64,000 nucleotides of DNA from DATEDA01 sp963820965 (GTDB taxonomy: Bacteria > Pseudomonadota > Gammaproteobacteria > Burkholderiales > SG8-39): positions 62,001 through 126,000 of the forward strand of contig CAWGCC010000014.1 of the NCBI GenBank assembly GCA_963820965.1, read 5' to 3'. The notes under the pieces were generated by a model that saw only the letters and a program-made list of their open reading frames with translations, was not told the origin of the DNA and made no database searches. A program made the translations under genes and the position numbers. Shown in pieces: positions 32,064 to 40,007 of this stretch. How positions within the stretch are numbered: the stretch's first letter is position 1; every line of letters begins with the position of its first letter.

Positions 32064-33653
32064 ATGGACATCTGCACGCTCCTGTCGGCGACATCGCTGT
32101 TCTCCGCGCTCGAACCAGCGGCTGTACAACGTCTTGCCGCTTGCTGCCGCATGGAAACGTATCCAGAGGGTGCCACGCTGTTTGTGGCGGGTGACCCAGG
32201 CGATGAGATGTTTGTCGTCGTCAGCGGGAGCGTCAAGGTACTTGTCGCGTCGGAAGATGGTGACATCACGCTGGCCACGTTCAGCCACGGCGACACGTTT
32301 GGTGAGCTGGCGCTCCTTGAAGTAAGCGGGCGACGGACGGCAACAGCCGTCGCGGTCGAGCCGAGTGATCTACTCGTCGTAGCTCGCCACGACTTCGACA
32401 CTATCCTCCGTTCGTCGCCCGATTTCTTGTACAGGCAGCTCTGCGGAGTCGCGGCGCGTCTAAGACAGACGACTCAACTTGTGTCTCCGCAGGCCAGTAT
32501 TGACGTCTACGATCGTACGAGTAGAGCCCAGCAGGAGGCGCTCGGACATGACGTCACTCTCGTAGGGTATGGGCGCTACGGGAGACTTCACATTGGGCCG
32601 AAATATGCCACCAACAGCACGCTGTGGAATATGGCAGCTATTGTGGACCCTCTTCTCACGAGGCCGCAGTATCGTGTCAGCCGGTTGGGATTGACCAGGC
32701 CAGACGTACCGATATTCGCCACGTTTGACGATTGGCGACATGAATACTTTAGTAAGCTGGACGATGCGGCGAAAGCGAAGCATGTGGTAGATATCGCCTT
32801 GCGGCCGGATGTCGTGTACGGTCAAACCGTACGGTATATGCGCGCCGGCATAAAGAACGTGATCTTGCCCAAGCCTGTCACGGTAAACCACGAGCAGTTT
32901 GATCAATTGAGCGAGGAGGTTACGAAGCACGGTGTCAAGGCCGCGGTGGCCTCGCAATGGCACTATTCGGACCTGCCACGCCTCATCCGTCGCGAGATCA
33001 AGCGCCTGGCCGGACAACCCCATGCAAGGTTGGCTGATGTCAGATTGCAGCGAGTCGAGCTGGAGTTCTCAAAAGAGAACGGAGCCGCTATCTCGGCAAC
33101 TCCGCCGCTCTCGGAACTACCTCACGCGATCCAGCTGCTTGAGTCGATCGGCCTGGTCGATCTTGCCCAGCACCAACCCGAAGTGAGCGGTAACGAGGTG
33201 TCTGTCGAGGCCGTGTATAGACCGACGAACATTACGGATGGTATCCATGTTCGCGCGAGCCTGGACTGGACGCCCGATGCGTGGGTCAAAGTGCAGTATC
33301 CGCATTGGGATGTTCAGAATCGTTCCCTGAGAGTATATCTTCATCAAGATCAGAGTGAACCATCGATGAGCGTGGACTTTTGGGTGAAGTTTGACCGAAC
33401 TGGTCGATACGCCATTCGACCCGGTAGCCTGATTCTTCCTGATGATCGCAATTCCGAATGGCGCGATAGGTTGCGCATCGATTTCGTGGACGATCAGTTG
33501 CTGACTATGCTTCGTAAGATCTATGCAGCGTTTGATCAGGACTTCAGTGAATTTCAAAGCGATGAGAGGGTGATGCCTCTCGATCGCTACGCGAATGTCG
33601 GCAAGCAGCTCATGGTGATCGAGAAGATATGGCGCGATATAATTAGGCAGTAG
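32064..33653 (+). CDS. Cyclic-nucleotide-binding domain fused to a Gfo/Idh/MocA-type NAD(P)-dependent oxidoreductase
   Basis: A 529-residue fusion. Residues 1-125 form a CRP-like cNMP-binding domain: LFSALEPAAVQRLA, YPEGATLFVAGDPGDEMFVV, and a phosphate-binding cassette FGELALLEVSGRRTATAV with Glu81 and Arg91-Thr92 in canonical places. A linker (about 130-162) leads to a Rossmann domain VTLVGYGRYGRLHIGPKY (GxGxxG at 168-173), VVDIALRPD, and VILPKPVTVN at the place of the family EKP motif (here PKP). The C-terminal half has ELPHAIQLLESIGLVD and a long beta-rich region like the MocA C-terminal domain. There is no helix-turn-helix, so this is not a CRP-type regulator. The ATG at 32064 has GGAGG five bases upstream and is preferred over 32052. 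GC is lower than in its neighbours, and IS remnants lie upstream. Substrate, and any link to a cyclase, unknown. Confidence 0.8.
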   Translation: MDICTLLSATSLFSALEPAAVQRLAACCRMETYPEGATLFVAGDPGDEMFVVVSGSVKVLVASEDGDITLATFSHGDTFGELALLEVSGRRTATAVAVEPSDLLVVARHDFDTILRSSPDFLYRQLCGVAARLRQTTQLVSPQASIDVYDRTSRAQQEALGHDVTLVGYGRYGRLHIGPKYATNSTLWNMAAIVDPLLTRPQYRVSRLGLTRPDVPIFATFDDWRHEYFSKLDDAAKAKHVVDIALRPDVVYGQTVRYMRAGIKNVILPKPVTVNHEQFDQLSEEVTKHGVKAAVASQWHYSDLPRLIRREIKRLAGQPHARLADVRLQRVELEFSKENGAAISATPPLSELPHAIQLLESIGLVDLAQHQPEVSGNEVSVEAVYRPTNITDGIHVRASLDWTPDAWVKVQYPHWDVQNRSLRVYLHQDQSEPSMSVDFWVKFDRTGRYAIRPGSLILPDDRNSEWRDRLRIDFVDDQLLTMLRKIYAAFDQDFSEFQSDERVMPLDRYANVGKQLMVIEKIWRDIIRQ

Positions 33654-33849
33654 GGTCAGGGTGGTGTTTCGCGCGATACCTATCCCGCGGCGCAGGGCAT
33701 TGAAAGAGCCAACACAGAGCGCACGCACTCGAATGAAAAGAGCAGAGGACTTCCAATTCTCTGTTCCACTGCAACCCCAAGAAAACACAACCTTTTTTTC
33801 TGCTTTGCATTTGCTGTCCCCAAGTGCGTAGTGCAATTCTCGTAGGCGC

Positions 33850-34428
33850 CCGAGCCGAACATCCGGCCCCGCGGCCGTGCGCGCAAGGTGCTGATCCGCC
33901 TCGGCCACGAGGGCCGCCTCGAGCTGATCCCGAACCGCGGCGCGTTCGTCCCCACCCCTCGCTCGCCGACGCCCGCCGCGTCTTCGCCGCCCGCCGGGTG
34001 CTCGAGGCGGGCATCGTCGCGACGCTCGCGCAGGGCCTCGCCAAGCGCGACCTCGAGAAGCTCCGCCGGCACCTCGAGACCGAGCGGCGCGCGGCCGCCG
34101 CCGGTCGCCGCCACGATTCGGTGAAGCTCTCGGCCGCCTTCCATACCCTCCTCGCGCAGATGTCGGCAACGAGGAGACCGCCGAGTCGCTCGACCGCCTG
34201 CTCCTCCCGGCGCAGCTCCTCGTCTCGCTCTACGATCCGGCGTCGCTCTCGCACTGCGCGCCGACCGAGCGCGAGCAGGTCGTCGAGGCGCTCGCCGCCG
34301 GCGACGTCAAGCGGGCGGTCGCGGTCATGACTTCGCACCTCACGGCGATCGAGAGCCGCCTCGCGGTCCCGCGCGAGCGCCCGAGCGCGATCGACCTTGC
34401 GGGTGCGCTCGGCCTGCCGGCCTCGTGA
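33850..34428 (+). pseudogene. 5'-truncated, frameshifted GntR/FCD-family transcriptional regulator
   Basis: Pieces of one FCD-type GntR regulator appear in three frames: VLIRLGHEGRLELIPNRGAFV (end of the winged helix), SLADARRVFAARRVLEAGIV with DSVKLSAAFHTLLAQM (FCD domain), and ESLDRLLLPAQLLVSLYDP with REQVVEALAAGDVKRAVAVMTSHL to a stop at 34426-34428. The recognition helices before VLIRLG are missing or garbled, where the accessory island begins. Shifts fall near 33955 and 34165. GntR/FCD proteins commonly regulate ureide and glyoxylate genes, so this may be the former local regulator; that is inference. Confidence 0.7.
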
Positions 34429-34491
34429 GCGTGACGGCGGCTGTCCGGCTCCCGGCCGGGATCGCAACCCTTTCGGTATCCTTCGCCTGCC

Positions 34492-34992
34492 ATGCAACGC
34501 CTCTTCGCACTATTGCTTGCGCCGCTCGTCCTCGCCCTCTGCGCGTGCGAGCAGGCGAAACCGCCCGAGCCCCCGGCGCGTCCCGAGCCCGCGGCGCGCA
34601 CGCAGCCCGCGGTCCAGATCGAGCAGGTCGCTTTCGGCGTGTTCAACCGGACGGCGGACGGGAGGGTCGACTTCAAGCCCACGAAGGCGGTCCCGTGGGC
34701 CCCGAATCAGGAGTTCGGCTGGGTCATCGGCGTGACGACGACGAAGCCCACGGTCAAGTGGCGCGAGGAGTTCACCGTCCCCACGCCGCCGGAGACCTGG
34801 GGCCCGACGGAAGGCAAGCACGAGATCTCGGCGGACCGGAAGGTCTCGATCCTCGAACGCGAGGTGACGCCGGAGCGGGGATTCCTGTTCAACTCGTGGG
34901 CCATCTCGCCCGGCGATCCGAAGGGCCACCACGTCATCCGGGTGACGGTCGAGGACGCACCGCCGGTCGTCTTCGAGTTCGACATCGAGTGA
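34492..34992 (+). CDS. Conserved lipoprotein of unknown function
   Basis: A 166-residue protein with a lipoprotein signal (LLLAPLVLALCAC, anchor Cys about 19), a Pro-rich spacer (PPEPPARPEPAARTQ) and a beta-rich domain with QIEQVAFGVFNR, FGWVIGVTTTKPTVKWREEFTVP and GHHVIRVTVEDAPPVVFEFDI. The layout resembles an exported immunoglobulin-like fold, but I recognise no named family. Starts at ATG 34492, 63 bases after the truncated GntR gene. Confidence 0.75.
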   Translation: MQRLFALLLAPLVLALCACEQAKPPEPPARPEPAARTQPAVQIEQVAFGVFNRTADGRVDFKPTKAVPWAPNQEFGWVIGVTTTKPTVKWREEFTVPTPPETWGPTEGKHEISADRKVSILEREVTPERGFLFNSWAISPGDPKGHHVIRVTVEDAPPVVFEFDIE

Positions 34993-35085
34993 CCACCCCC
35001 GTTTGACAACGCCACCGTGATGGAGGGCGCAGCCACGCCGTAGCGAGCACGTGCACGCGGGCTCGCTTCGGCTATCGTGCTCGAC

Positions 35086-36036
35086 ATGAATCGCATGAAG
35101 ACGTTCCTTCTCACCACCCGCCTCGCGCTTCTCGGCATTGCGGCCTCCGCGGCGAGCCTGCTCATCGCCTGGTCGGGCCTGACGCTCCCTTGGTACGTCG
35201 AGCTCGTCGGTCACTTCCAGTACGGCTATGCCGCGGCGGCGGCTGGGGCGCTCCTCGTCGCGGCCGCGATGCGGGCGAGGAAGGACATGCGCGTCCTGGT
35301 CGCTTTCGGGTTGCCGGTGCTCGCGCTCCAGTTCATGTCGTTCGAGGGGCTTCCGCACGCCACGGCGTCCGGTGACCGCATGCTCACCGTCGTGAGCTTC
35401 AACGCGCACTACGCGAACGAGGACGCTGCGCGGCTCGCCGGCTACGTGGCGGCCGAAAACCCGGACCTCGTCGGCGTCACCGAGCTCGGAGCCCCGATGG
35501 CGAAAGCGCTCGAGGGGAAGCTCGCCTCGCTCCCTCATCGCGTGCTCCTGCCTGGCGCCGGCAAGGGGCTGGGACTCTTCTCCCGCTATCCCATCGAGCT
35601 TCTGCATCAGCGCTCGAGCGCCGACGCGCCCGGTGCCTGGCCGGCGATCATAGTGCGCGTGAGCGCGCCCCACGGGCCGGTGACCGTCGCGCTCATGCAC
35701 CCGCCGCCGCCGCTGCGCAAGCTCGCGCCGGAGCACGCGGCGCAGCTCGCCGATTTCGGCCGCCGGCTCGCCGCGATCCCGGGAGCGGTGATCGCGCTGG
35801 GCGACCTGAACGCGACGCCGTGGTCGGCGTCCTATCGTCGCTTCCGCCGGGAGGCGCGGCTGGAGGCGGCCTACCCGAGCGCACTCGGGCCCGCCTCCTG
35901 GCCGAGCGTATGGCCGGTGGCCCTGCTCCCGATCGACCACGTCCTCGCCCGTGGCTTCGATGTCGTCTCGGGCGCGCGCGGCCCGGACCTCGGCAGCGAC
36001 CACTATCCGGTGCGCGCGCGGCTCACGCGGCGGTAG
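35086..36036 (+). CDS. Membrane-anchored endonuclease/exonuclease/phosphatase (EEP) family protein
   Basis: About 316 residues. Three N-terminal membrane helices (about 8-28, 36-60, 68-85) precede an EEP catalytic domain: VVSFNAHYAN (Asn), NPDLVGVTELG (metal Glu), ALMHPPPPL, IALGDLNATPWS (Asp/Asn pair) and the final GSDHYPVRARL (Asp-His). The residues for a Mg-dependent phosphodiesterase are all present. Proteins of this layout act on the outer face of the inner membrane; the substrate is unknown. A weak hairpin ACCCC...GGGGT plus TTCTT at 36075-36098 may end the transcript. Confidence 0.85.
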   Translation: MNRMKTFLLTTRLALLGIAASAASLLIAWSGLTLPWYVELVGHFQYGYAAAAAGALLVAAAMRARKDMRVLVAFGLPVLALQFMSFEGLPHATASGDRMLTVVSFNAHYANEDAARLAGYVAAENPDLVGVTELGAPMAKALEGKLASLPHRVLLPGAGKGLGLFSRYPIELLHQRSSADAPGAWPAIIVRVSAPHGPVTVALMHPPPPLRKLAPEHAAQLADFGRRLAAIPGAVIALGDLNATPWSASYRRFRREARLEAAYPSALGPASWPSVWPVALLPIDHVLARGFDVVSGARGPDLGSDHYPVRARLTRR

Positions 36037-36103
36037 CGAACGCCCGCGGGGAATCCGTGCGCCGTCTTCCGGAGACCCCAACTTAGCGGGGGTTTCTTGG
36101 CTA

Positions 36104-36330
36104 TTCAATATATCTCTGTGGGTGACCCCCATGAAGGACTGGACGCAGAAGGCGGCGACGCAGGCCGAAGTCAGGCTGCTCATCCGGGACGAAGCTGTAT
36201 GGGGTGCTTCCTCGGCCGCCTTTCACCGAGGCTGAAACCGACGAGATCGCCTCGCGTGTGTACGACTTCATCTGGCAACGGAGCGCAGCTGGCCACGATC
36301 TTGTTGCGACAGCAGGCGCTTCCAGATCCG
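36104..36330 (+). pseudogene. Fossil of a type I restriction enzyme HsdR C-terminus
   Basis: MKDWTQKAATQAEVRLLIRD (ATG 36131), followed after a frame shift near 36195 by RPPFTEAETDEIASRVYDFIWQ and RSAAGHDLVA. This pattern matches the extreme C-terminal helical domain of HsdR (R subunit) proteins. Only about 65 codons survive, and nothing of the motor, nuclease, HsdM or HsdS remains in the window. Confidence 0.5.
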
Positions 36331-36400
36331 CTGCCCGTAGCGGAGCAGGATCCCGCGACAGGCATAGAATCGGTACGTGTCCCCGGAGAGGGCACGCAGT

Positions 36401-37651
36401 ATGGGCGGCCTCGATAGTCTCGGCTTCTGGCGGCACCCCGACTTCGGCGCGGGGTTCGGGTGGTACCGCGACGTCGCCGCCAACCGCAAGCCCGCGAAGT
36501 TCCTGATCGCCCGCGCGATCCCGCTCGCTTGGCCGCTCGACGCCCCGGAGCCGGATCTCTGGCGCGAGCTCGAAGTGAAGACCGCGGCGTTTCTCGAGCT
36601 CTGGCGCGCGATCCGCGAACACAACGCCGCGCTTCCGCCGGCCGCGACCCCGAGCCTGCTCGACCTCTGCCGCGAGCTCGCCTACCGCATGCTCGCGCAT
36701 TGCAACTTCTGCCGCTGGGATTGCCGCGTGGACCGCGCCACCGGCGCCAAGCTTGGCGCGTGCAAGCTCGCCGCAGACACCCGGGTCTCGAGCTACTTCC
36801 ACCACCCGGGCGAAGAGCTGATCTACCGCGGCCGCCTGGGCTCGGGGACGATCTTCTTCACTTCCTGCAACATGCGCTGCGCGTTCTGCCAGAACGGCGA
36901 CATCTCCACCGACAAGGACAACGGGGAGCCGGTCACCGCGCGCACGCTCGCGACCATGGCCTGGATCCTCCGCGTCGAGGGCTGCCACAACATCAACTGG
37001 GTCGGGGGCGATCCGACCATTCATCTGCACACCATCGTCGACGCGATCTCGCGCCTGCCGGATCTCGAGCCGACCGAGGATGACCTGCGCGCGGCGCTCC
37101 CGACCAAGGCCGACTGGCGCGCCGCGTTTTCCGCCGAGCGCGCCAACGCCGACTACCGCGGCGCCTTCAACGCGCCGCAGCTCTGGAACTCGAACTTCTT
37201 CATGTCGACCGAGGCGATGGCGCTCCTCCGCCTCCTGATGGACATCTGGCTGCCGGACTTCAAGTTCGGGCCGGGCGAGTGCGCGAAGGAGCTCTCGCGC
37301 ACGCCCTGGTACTGGGAGACGGTGACCGCGAACCTGAAGCTGATCCACGGTTGGGGCGAGGCGTTCACCATCCGCCATCTCGTGATGCCGGGGCACGTCG
37401 AGTGCTGCACGAGGCCGGTGCTCGAGTGGATCGCGCGCGAGATGCCGGAGGTGCCGGTGAACGTGATGGACCAGTACCGGCCCGATAACTTCTGCGACCC
37501 GGACGATCCGAAGTACAAGGACCGCTATGCGCCGATCGCCCGCCGCCCAGGGCGCGGCGAGATCCAGCAGGCCTACCGCCATGCGCGCGATCTCGGCCTG
37601 CGGTTCGAGTCGCTCTCCTACGAGAAGAACACGACGGGGCTGCGCGCCTAG
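36401..37651 (+). CDS. Radical SAM protein, PflA-like, with an extra N-terminal cysteine cluster
   Basis: A 416-residue protein. The radical SAM motif CNMRCAFC (Cys156, 160, 163) follows FFTS and binds the SAM-cleaving 4Fe-4S cluster. Ahead of it lies a second cluster CNFCRWDC...GACK (Cys101, 104, 108, 121), as in the uncharacterised PflA-related COG1313/PflX-type proteins. NINWVGGDPTIHLHTI supplies the GGD/GGE SAM-binding block, and VMDQYRPDNFC with YRHARDLGL closes the barrel. The start is ATG 36401; GTG 36377 is an alternative. Target unknown; no glycyl-radical enzyme is encoded nearby. Confidence 0.85.
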   Translation: MGGLDSLGFWRHPDFGAGFGWYRDVAANRKPAKFLIARAIPLAWPLDAPEPDLWRELEVKTAAFLELWRAIREHNAALPPAATPSLLDLCRELAYRMLAHCNFCRWDCRVDRATGAKLGACKLAADTRVSSYFHHPGEELIYRGRLGSGTIFFTSCNMRCAFCQNGDISTDKDNGEPVTARTLATMAWILRVEGCHNINWVGGDPTIHLHTIVDAISRLPDLEPTEDDLRAALPTKADWRAAFSAERANADYRGAFNAPQLWNSNFFMSTEAMALLRLLMDIWLPDFKFGPGECAKELSRTPWYWETVTANLKLIHGWGEAFTIRHLVMPGHVECCTRPVLEWIAREMPEVPVNVMDQYRPDNFCDPDDPKYKDRYAPIARRPGRGEIQQAYRHARDLGLRFESLSYEKNTTGLRA

Positions 37652-37709
37652 GCTGGAATTCGCGCCGCCGCTAGACCAAGGTCGTGCTATCCCCGCCCAA
37701 AACTTCGGC

Positions 37710-37802
37710 TTGAGTAACTCGGAGATCAACGGCGCTCTCCGGCTCATTCGGGAGAAGGAAGATGACATCCATCGCGCCTGGAGCGAGCACTTCGGAAGTT
37801 GA
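37710..37802 (+). pseudogene. Short DUF4160-like tail fragment
   Basis: Thirty codons from TTG 37710 give LSNSEINGALRLIREKEDDIHRAWSEHFGS, like the C-terminal helix of DUF4160 proteins, which often precede DUF2442 partners. The N-terminal body of a DUF4160 protein is absent, so this is probably a truncated partner. It overlaps the DUF2442 gene by 41 bases. Confidence 0.4.
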
Positions 37803-38031
37803 AGTGACGAACGTCTCGAAGCACGGCTTCTGGTTACTGATTCGAGACGAGGAAGTGTTTGTTCCTTTCGCCGAGTTCCCGCGGTTCAGGAACGCGCCAA
37901 TCGGTCATCTACTCAACGTACAACTCCCTTCGCCCCACCACCTGTACTGCCCGGACTTGGACATCGATCTCGCAGTTGAATCGCTGCTCCATCCAGAGCG
38001 GTTTCCCCTCGTCAGCGGGGCCGGGGTCTAA
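37762..38031 (+). CDS. DUF2442 domain protein
   Basis: An 89-residue protein with the DUF2442 pattern VTNVSKHGFWLLIRDEEVFVPFAEFPRF and HHLYCPDLDIDLAVESLLHPERFPLV. DUF2442 proteins usually pair with DUF4160 in small modules that resemble toxin-antitoxin systems; the role is unproven. Base composition is lower in GC than the flanking metabolic genes, consistent with transfer. Start ATG 37762 with AAGGAAG just upstream. Confidence 0.8.
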   Translation: MTSIAPGASTSEVEVTNVSKHGFWLLIRDEEVFVPFAEFPRFRNAPIGHLLNVQLPSPHHLYCPDLDIDLAVESLLHPERFPLVSGAGV

Positions 38032-38108
38032 CCCCTCCGGCAGGCCACTCACCTCGATCGTCTAAGCCCGAGTTGCATGGGTCGCGGAGTTCAGAGTAGT
38101 CTGTTCTC

Positions 38109-38321
38109 ATGGCTAAGGCGGTAATCTCCTGCAGCCCCGAAGTGATGGGCGGTACCGCCGTGTTTGCTGGCACGCGGGTCCCCGTCCAAACGCTCCTTGA
38201 TTATCTGGAAGCTGGGGACTCCATCGACGAGTTTCTGGCCGGCTTCCCTTCGGTCAGTCGAGACCAGGTCATCGAGTTTCTTGAGCAAGCGAAGGACCGC
38301 CTGGTCGCCGCTGCCTCGTGA
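38109..38321 (+). CDS. DUF433 family antitoxin-like protein
   Basis: A 70-residue protein with ISCSPEVMGGTAVFAGTRVPVQTLLDYLEAG and the helix-turn-helix-like FPSVSRDQVIEFLEQAKDRL, the full DUF433 pattern. Its GTG/ATG-coupled partner, a DUF5615 PIN-like protein, overlaps by four bases. DUF433-DUF5615 pairs are widely predicted to be VapBC-like toxin-antitoxin modules. Confidence 0.88.
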   Translation: MAKAVISCSPEVMGGTAVFAGTRVPVQTLLDYLEAGDSIDEFLAGFPSVSRDQVIEFLEQAKDRLVAAAS

Positions 38322-38650
38322 AGGTGCTCGTTGACGAATGCGTTGACTGGCGTCTCTCGCGCGAGATCGTCGGCCACGAGGTCAAGACTGCGCGTCAGAT
38401 GGGCTGGTCGATCATACGGAACGGCGAACTGCTCGCCTTGGCCGCGAAAGAATTCGACGTGTTCGTCACCGTCGATCGAAATCTCTCCTTTCAGCAGAAC
38501 CTTCCTGCCTTCGCCATCGCAGTCATCGTTCTGCGTGCGAAATCCAATCGTCTTTCCGAGCTGCAACCGCTTGTCCCCGAACTGCTTGCGTCAATTCCGA
38601 CCGCCAAGCCGGGCGCGGTCACGTACGTGAGCGGTCGGGGAGATGGTTGA
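38318..38650 (+). CDS. DUF5615 PIN-like toxin-type protein
   Basis: A 110-residue protein from GTG 38318. The PIN-like acidic residues are MKVLVDECVDWRL (Asp6, Glu7) and VFVTVDRNLSFQQNL (Asp after VTV); AIAVIVLRAKSNRLSELQPLVPELL forms the closing part. PIN-fold proteins are metal-dependent RNases, so the inferred role is the toxin of the pair with the upstream DUF433 protein. Confidence 0.88.
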   Translation: MKVLVDECVDWRLSREIVGHEVKTARQMGWSIIRNGELLALAAKEFDVFVTVDRNLSFQQNLPAFAIAVIVLRAKSNRLSELQPLVPELLASIPTAKPGAVTYVSGRGDG

Positions 38651-38794
38651 CGGAGAAAGCCGGGACTGCTCCCCATGCGATAGCGCCGCGCTCCTAGAAA
38701 TCGGCGCTATGTTGAACTACTGTGGTTCTATCGCTCGCGTCGCGCCGCGGGCGCCCGCTCCTCGCCCAGCAACACCAACACCAAAGGAGGCAAC

Positions 38795-39943
38795 ATGGAA
38801 CGCGCCCAGCAGCACCGGTTCATCGATCTTGCCGCACCTGCACCCGACGACGCGAGCGACGGCCTGAAGCAGCGCCGCGAGTTCATGCGCCGGCTCGGCG
38901 TCGCGGCGTTCGCCGCCAGCGCCACGCCGGCGGCGTTCGCGCAAGCGATCGACCGTTACGCACCGGGCGCGCCTCCGACCCGCTATCCCGAGCCGGACGT
39001 GATCGGCCTCGACAAGCGCTTCAAGTACAAGCTCGGCAACACGCCGATCCTCCGGCTTTACCGCGGCACGATGTGGGCGGAGGGGCCGGCTTGGAACGGC
39101 GTCGGGCGCTACCTCGTGTGGAGCGATATTCCGAACAACGAGATCCTGCGCTGGTGCGAGGAGGATGGGCACGTCGGGCGTGGATTCCGCTTCCCGTCGC
39201 ACAACGCGAACGGCAACACCTTCGACTACCAGGGACGGCAGATCTCCTTCTGTCACGGGACGCGGAACGTGATCCGCTACGAGAACGACGGTAAGGTCAC
39301 CGTCCTCGCCGACAAGTCGCCCGACGGCAAGGAGTTCAACGCGCCGAACGACGGCATGGTCCATCCCGAAGGGTGGCTCTTCTTCACCGACCCGGGCTAC
39401 GGCAGCCTGATGGAGTACGAGGGCAACCGGCTGCCTTCGGCCGCGGCGAGCGTGCAGCCGATCCAGAAGGAGGCGATCTACCGGATCGATGAGCCGGGCA
39501 AGGTCGTGAAGGTCGCCGACGAGCCGGCCAAGCCGAACGGCCTGTGCTTCTCGCCGGACTTCAAGCGGGTCTACGTCGCCGACACCGGGGTCTCGCACTA
39601 CCCGAACGCGAAGAGCGGCATCTGGGTCTACGACGTCGATGGCCGGAACCTCCGCAACCCGCGGATGTTCGCCAGCGCCGCATACCAAGGCAAGAGCGGC
39701 TTCGCCGACGGCATCCGCTGCGACGAGGACGGCAACCTCTGGGCGGGGATGGGTTGGGTGGGCGACGGGTACGACGGCGTGCACGTCTTCCATCCCGACG
39801 GCACGCGGATCGGCTTCATCAAGATGCCCGAGATCATCTCCAACGTCTGTTTCGGCGGCAGCAAGCGCAACCGCCTCTTCATGACCGGGAGCCAGTCGCT
39901 GTACGCCGTTTACGTCGAGACGCGCGGCGGAACGCTGACCTAG
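38795..39943 (+). CDS. SMP-30/gluconolactonase-like exported hydrolase
   Basis: A 382-residue six-bladed beta-propeller. A twin-arginine signal (QRREFMRRLGVAAFAASATPAAFAQA, about residues 28-53) directs it to the periplasm folded. Blade motifs are MWAEGPAWNGVGRYLVWSDIPNNEILRW (metal Glu), NGNTFDYQGRQISFCHG, FNAPNDGMVHPEGWLFFTDPGYG (metal Asn) and KPNGLCFSPDFKRVYVADTG (metal Asp). The family hydrolyses sugar lactones. It lies just ahead of a PQQ alcohol dehydrogenase gene, so it may open lactones made by periplasmic sugar or alcohol oxidation. Start ATG 38795 after AAGGAGG. Confidence 0.9.
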   Translation: MERAQQHRFIDLAAPAPDDASDGLKQRREFMRRLGVAAFAASATPAAFAQAIDRYAPGAPPTRYPEPDVIGLDKRFKYKLGNTPILRLYRGTMWAEGPAWNGVGRYLVWSDIPNNEILRWCEEDGHVGRGFRFPSHNANGNTFDYQGRQISFCHGTRNVIRYENDGKVTVLADKSPDGKEFNAPNDGMVHPEGWLFFTDPGYGSLMEYEGNRLPSAAASVQPIQKEAIYRIDEPGKVVKVADEPAKPNGLCFSPDFKRVYVADTGVSHYPNAKSGIWVYDVDGRNLRNPRMFASAAYQGKSGFADGIRCDEDGNLWAGMGWVGDGYDGVHVFHPDGTRIGFIKMPEIISNVCFGGSKRNRLFMTGSQSLYAVYVETRGGTLT

Positions 39944-40007
39944 GCGGAGGGGTCGCGGCGATCGCAAGGTATTCCGACCGACGTTCTGGCATCCAAAGGA
40001 GATGGAC

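Larger units (their letters stand above)
30210..33849. mobile_element. Accessory island with decayed insertion sequences interrupting the ureide locus
   Basis: This 3.6-kb stretch lies between puuE and a GntR gene that has lost its 5' end. It contains an IS256-like transposase start, a truncated IS91-like transposase, a lower-GC gene for a cNMP/oxidoreductase fusion, and about 200 bases of A/T-richer DNA with no gene. Composition drops clearly against both flanks from about 31.8 to 33.85 kb. I could not find flanking direct repeats or terminal inverted repeats, so the borders are approximate. Inference: one or more insertions brought in the fusion gene and truncated the GntR regulator. Confidence 0.55.

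Noticed and set aside
33117..34497. Minus-strand frames across the end of the fusion gene and the GntR remnant
   Set aside because: Arg-rich noise; the plus strand carries recognisable FCD-domain pieces in the same place.
36377..36401. GTG 36377 as start of the radical SAM gene
   Set aside because: It adds eight residues not needed for the domain; ATG 36401 is kept, though neither start has a strong ribosome binding site.
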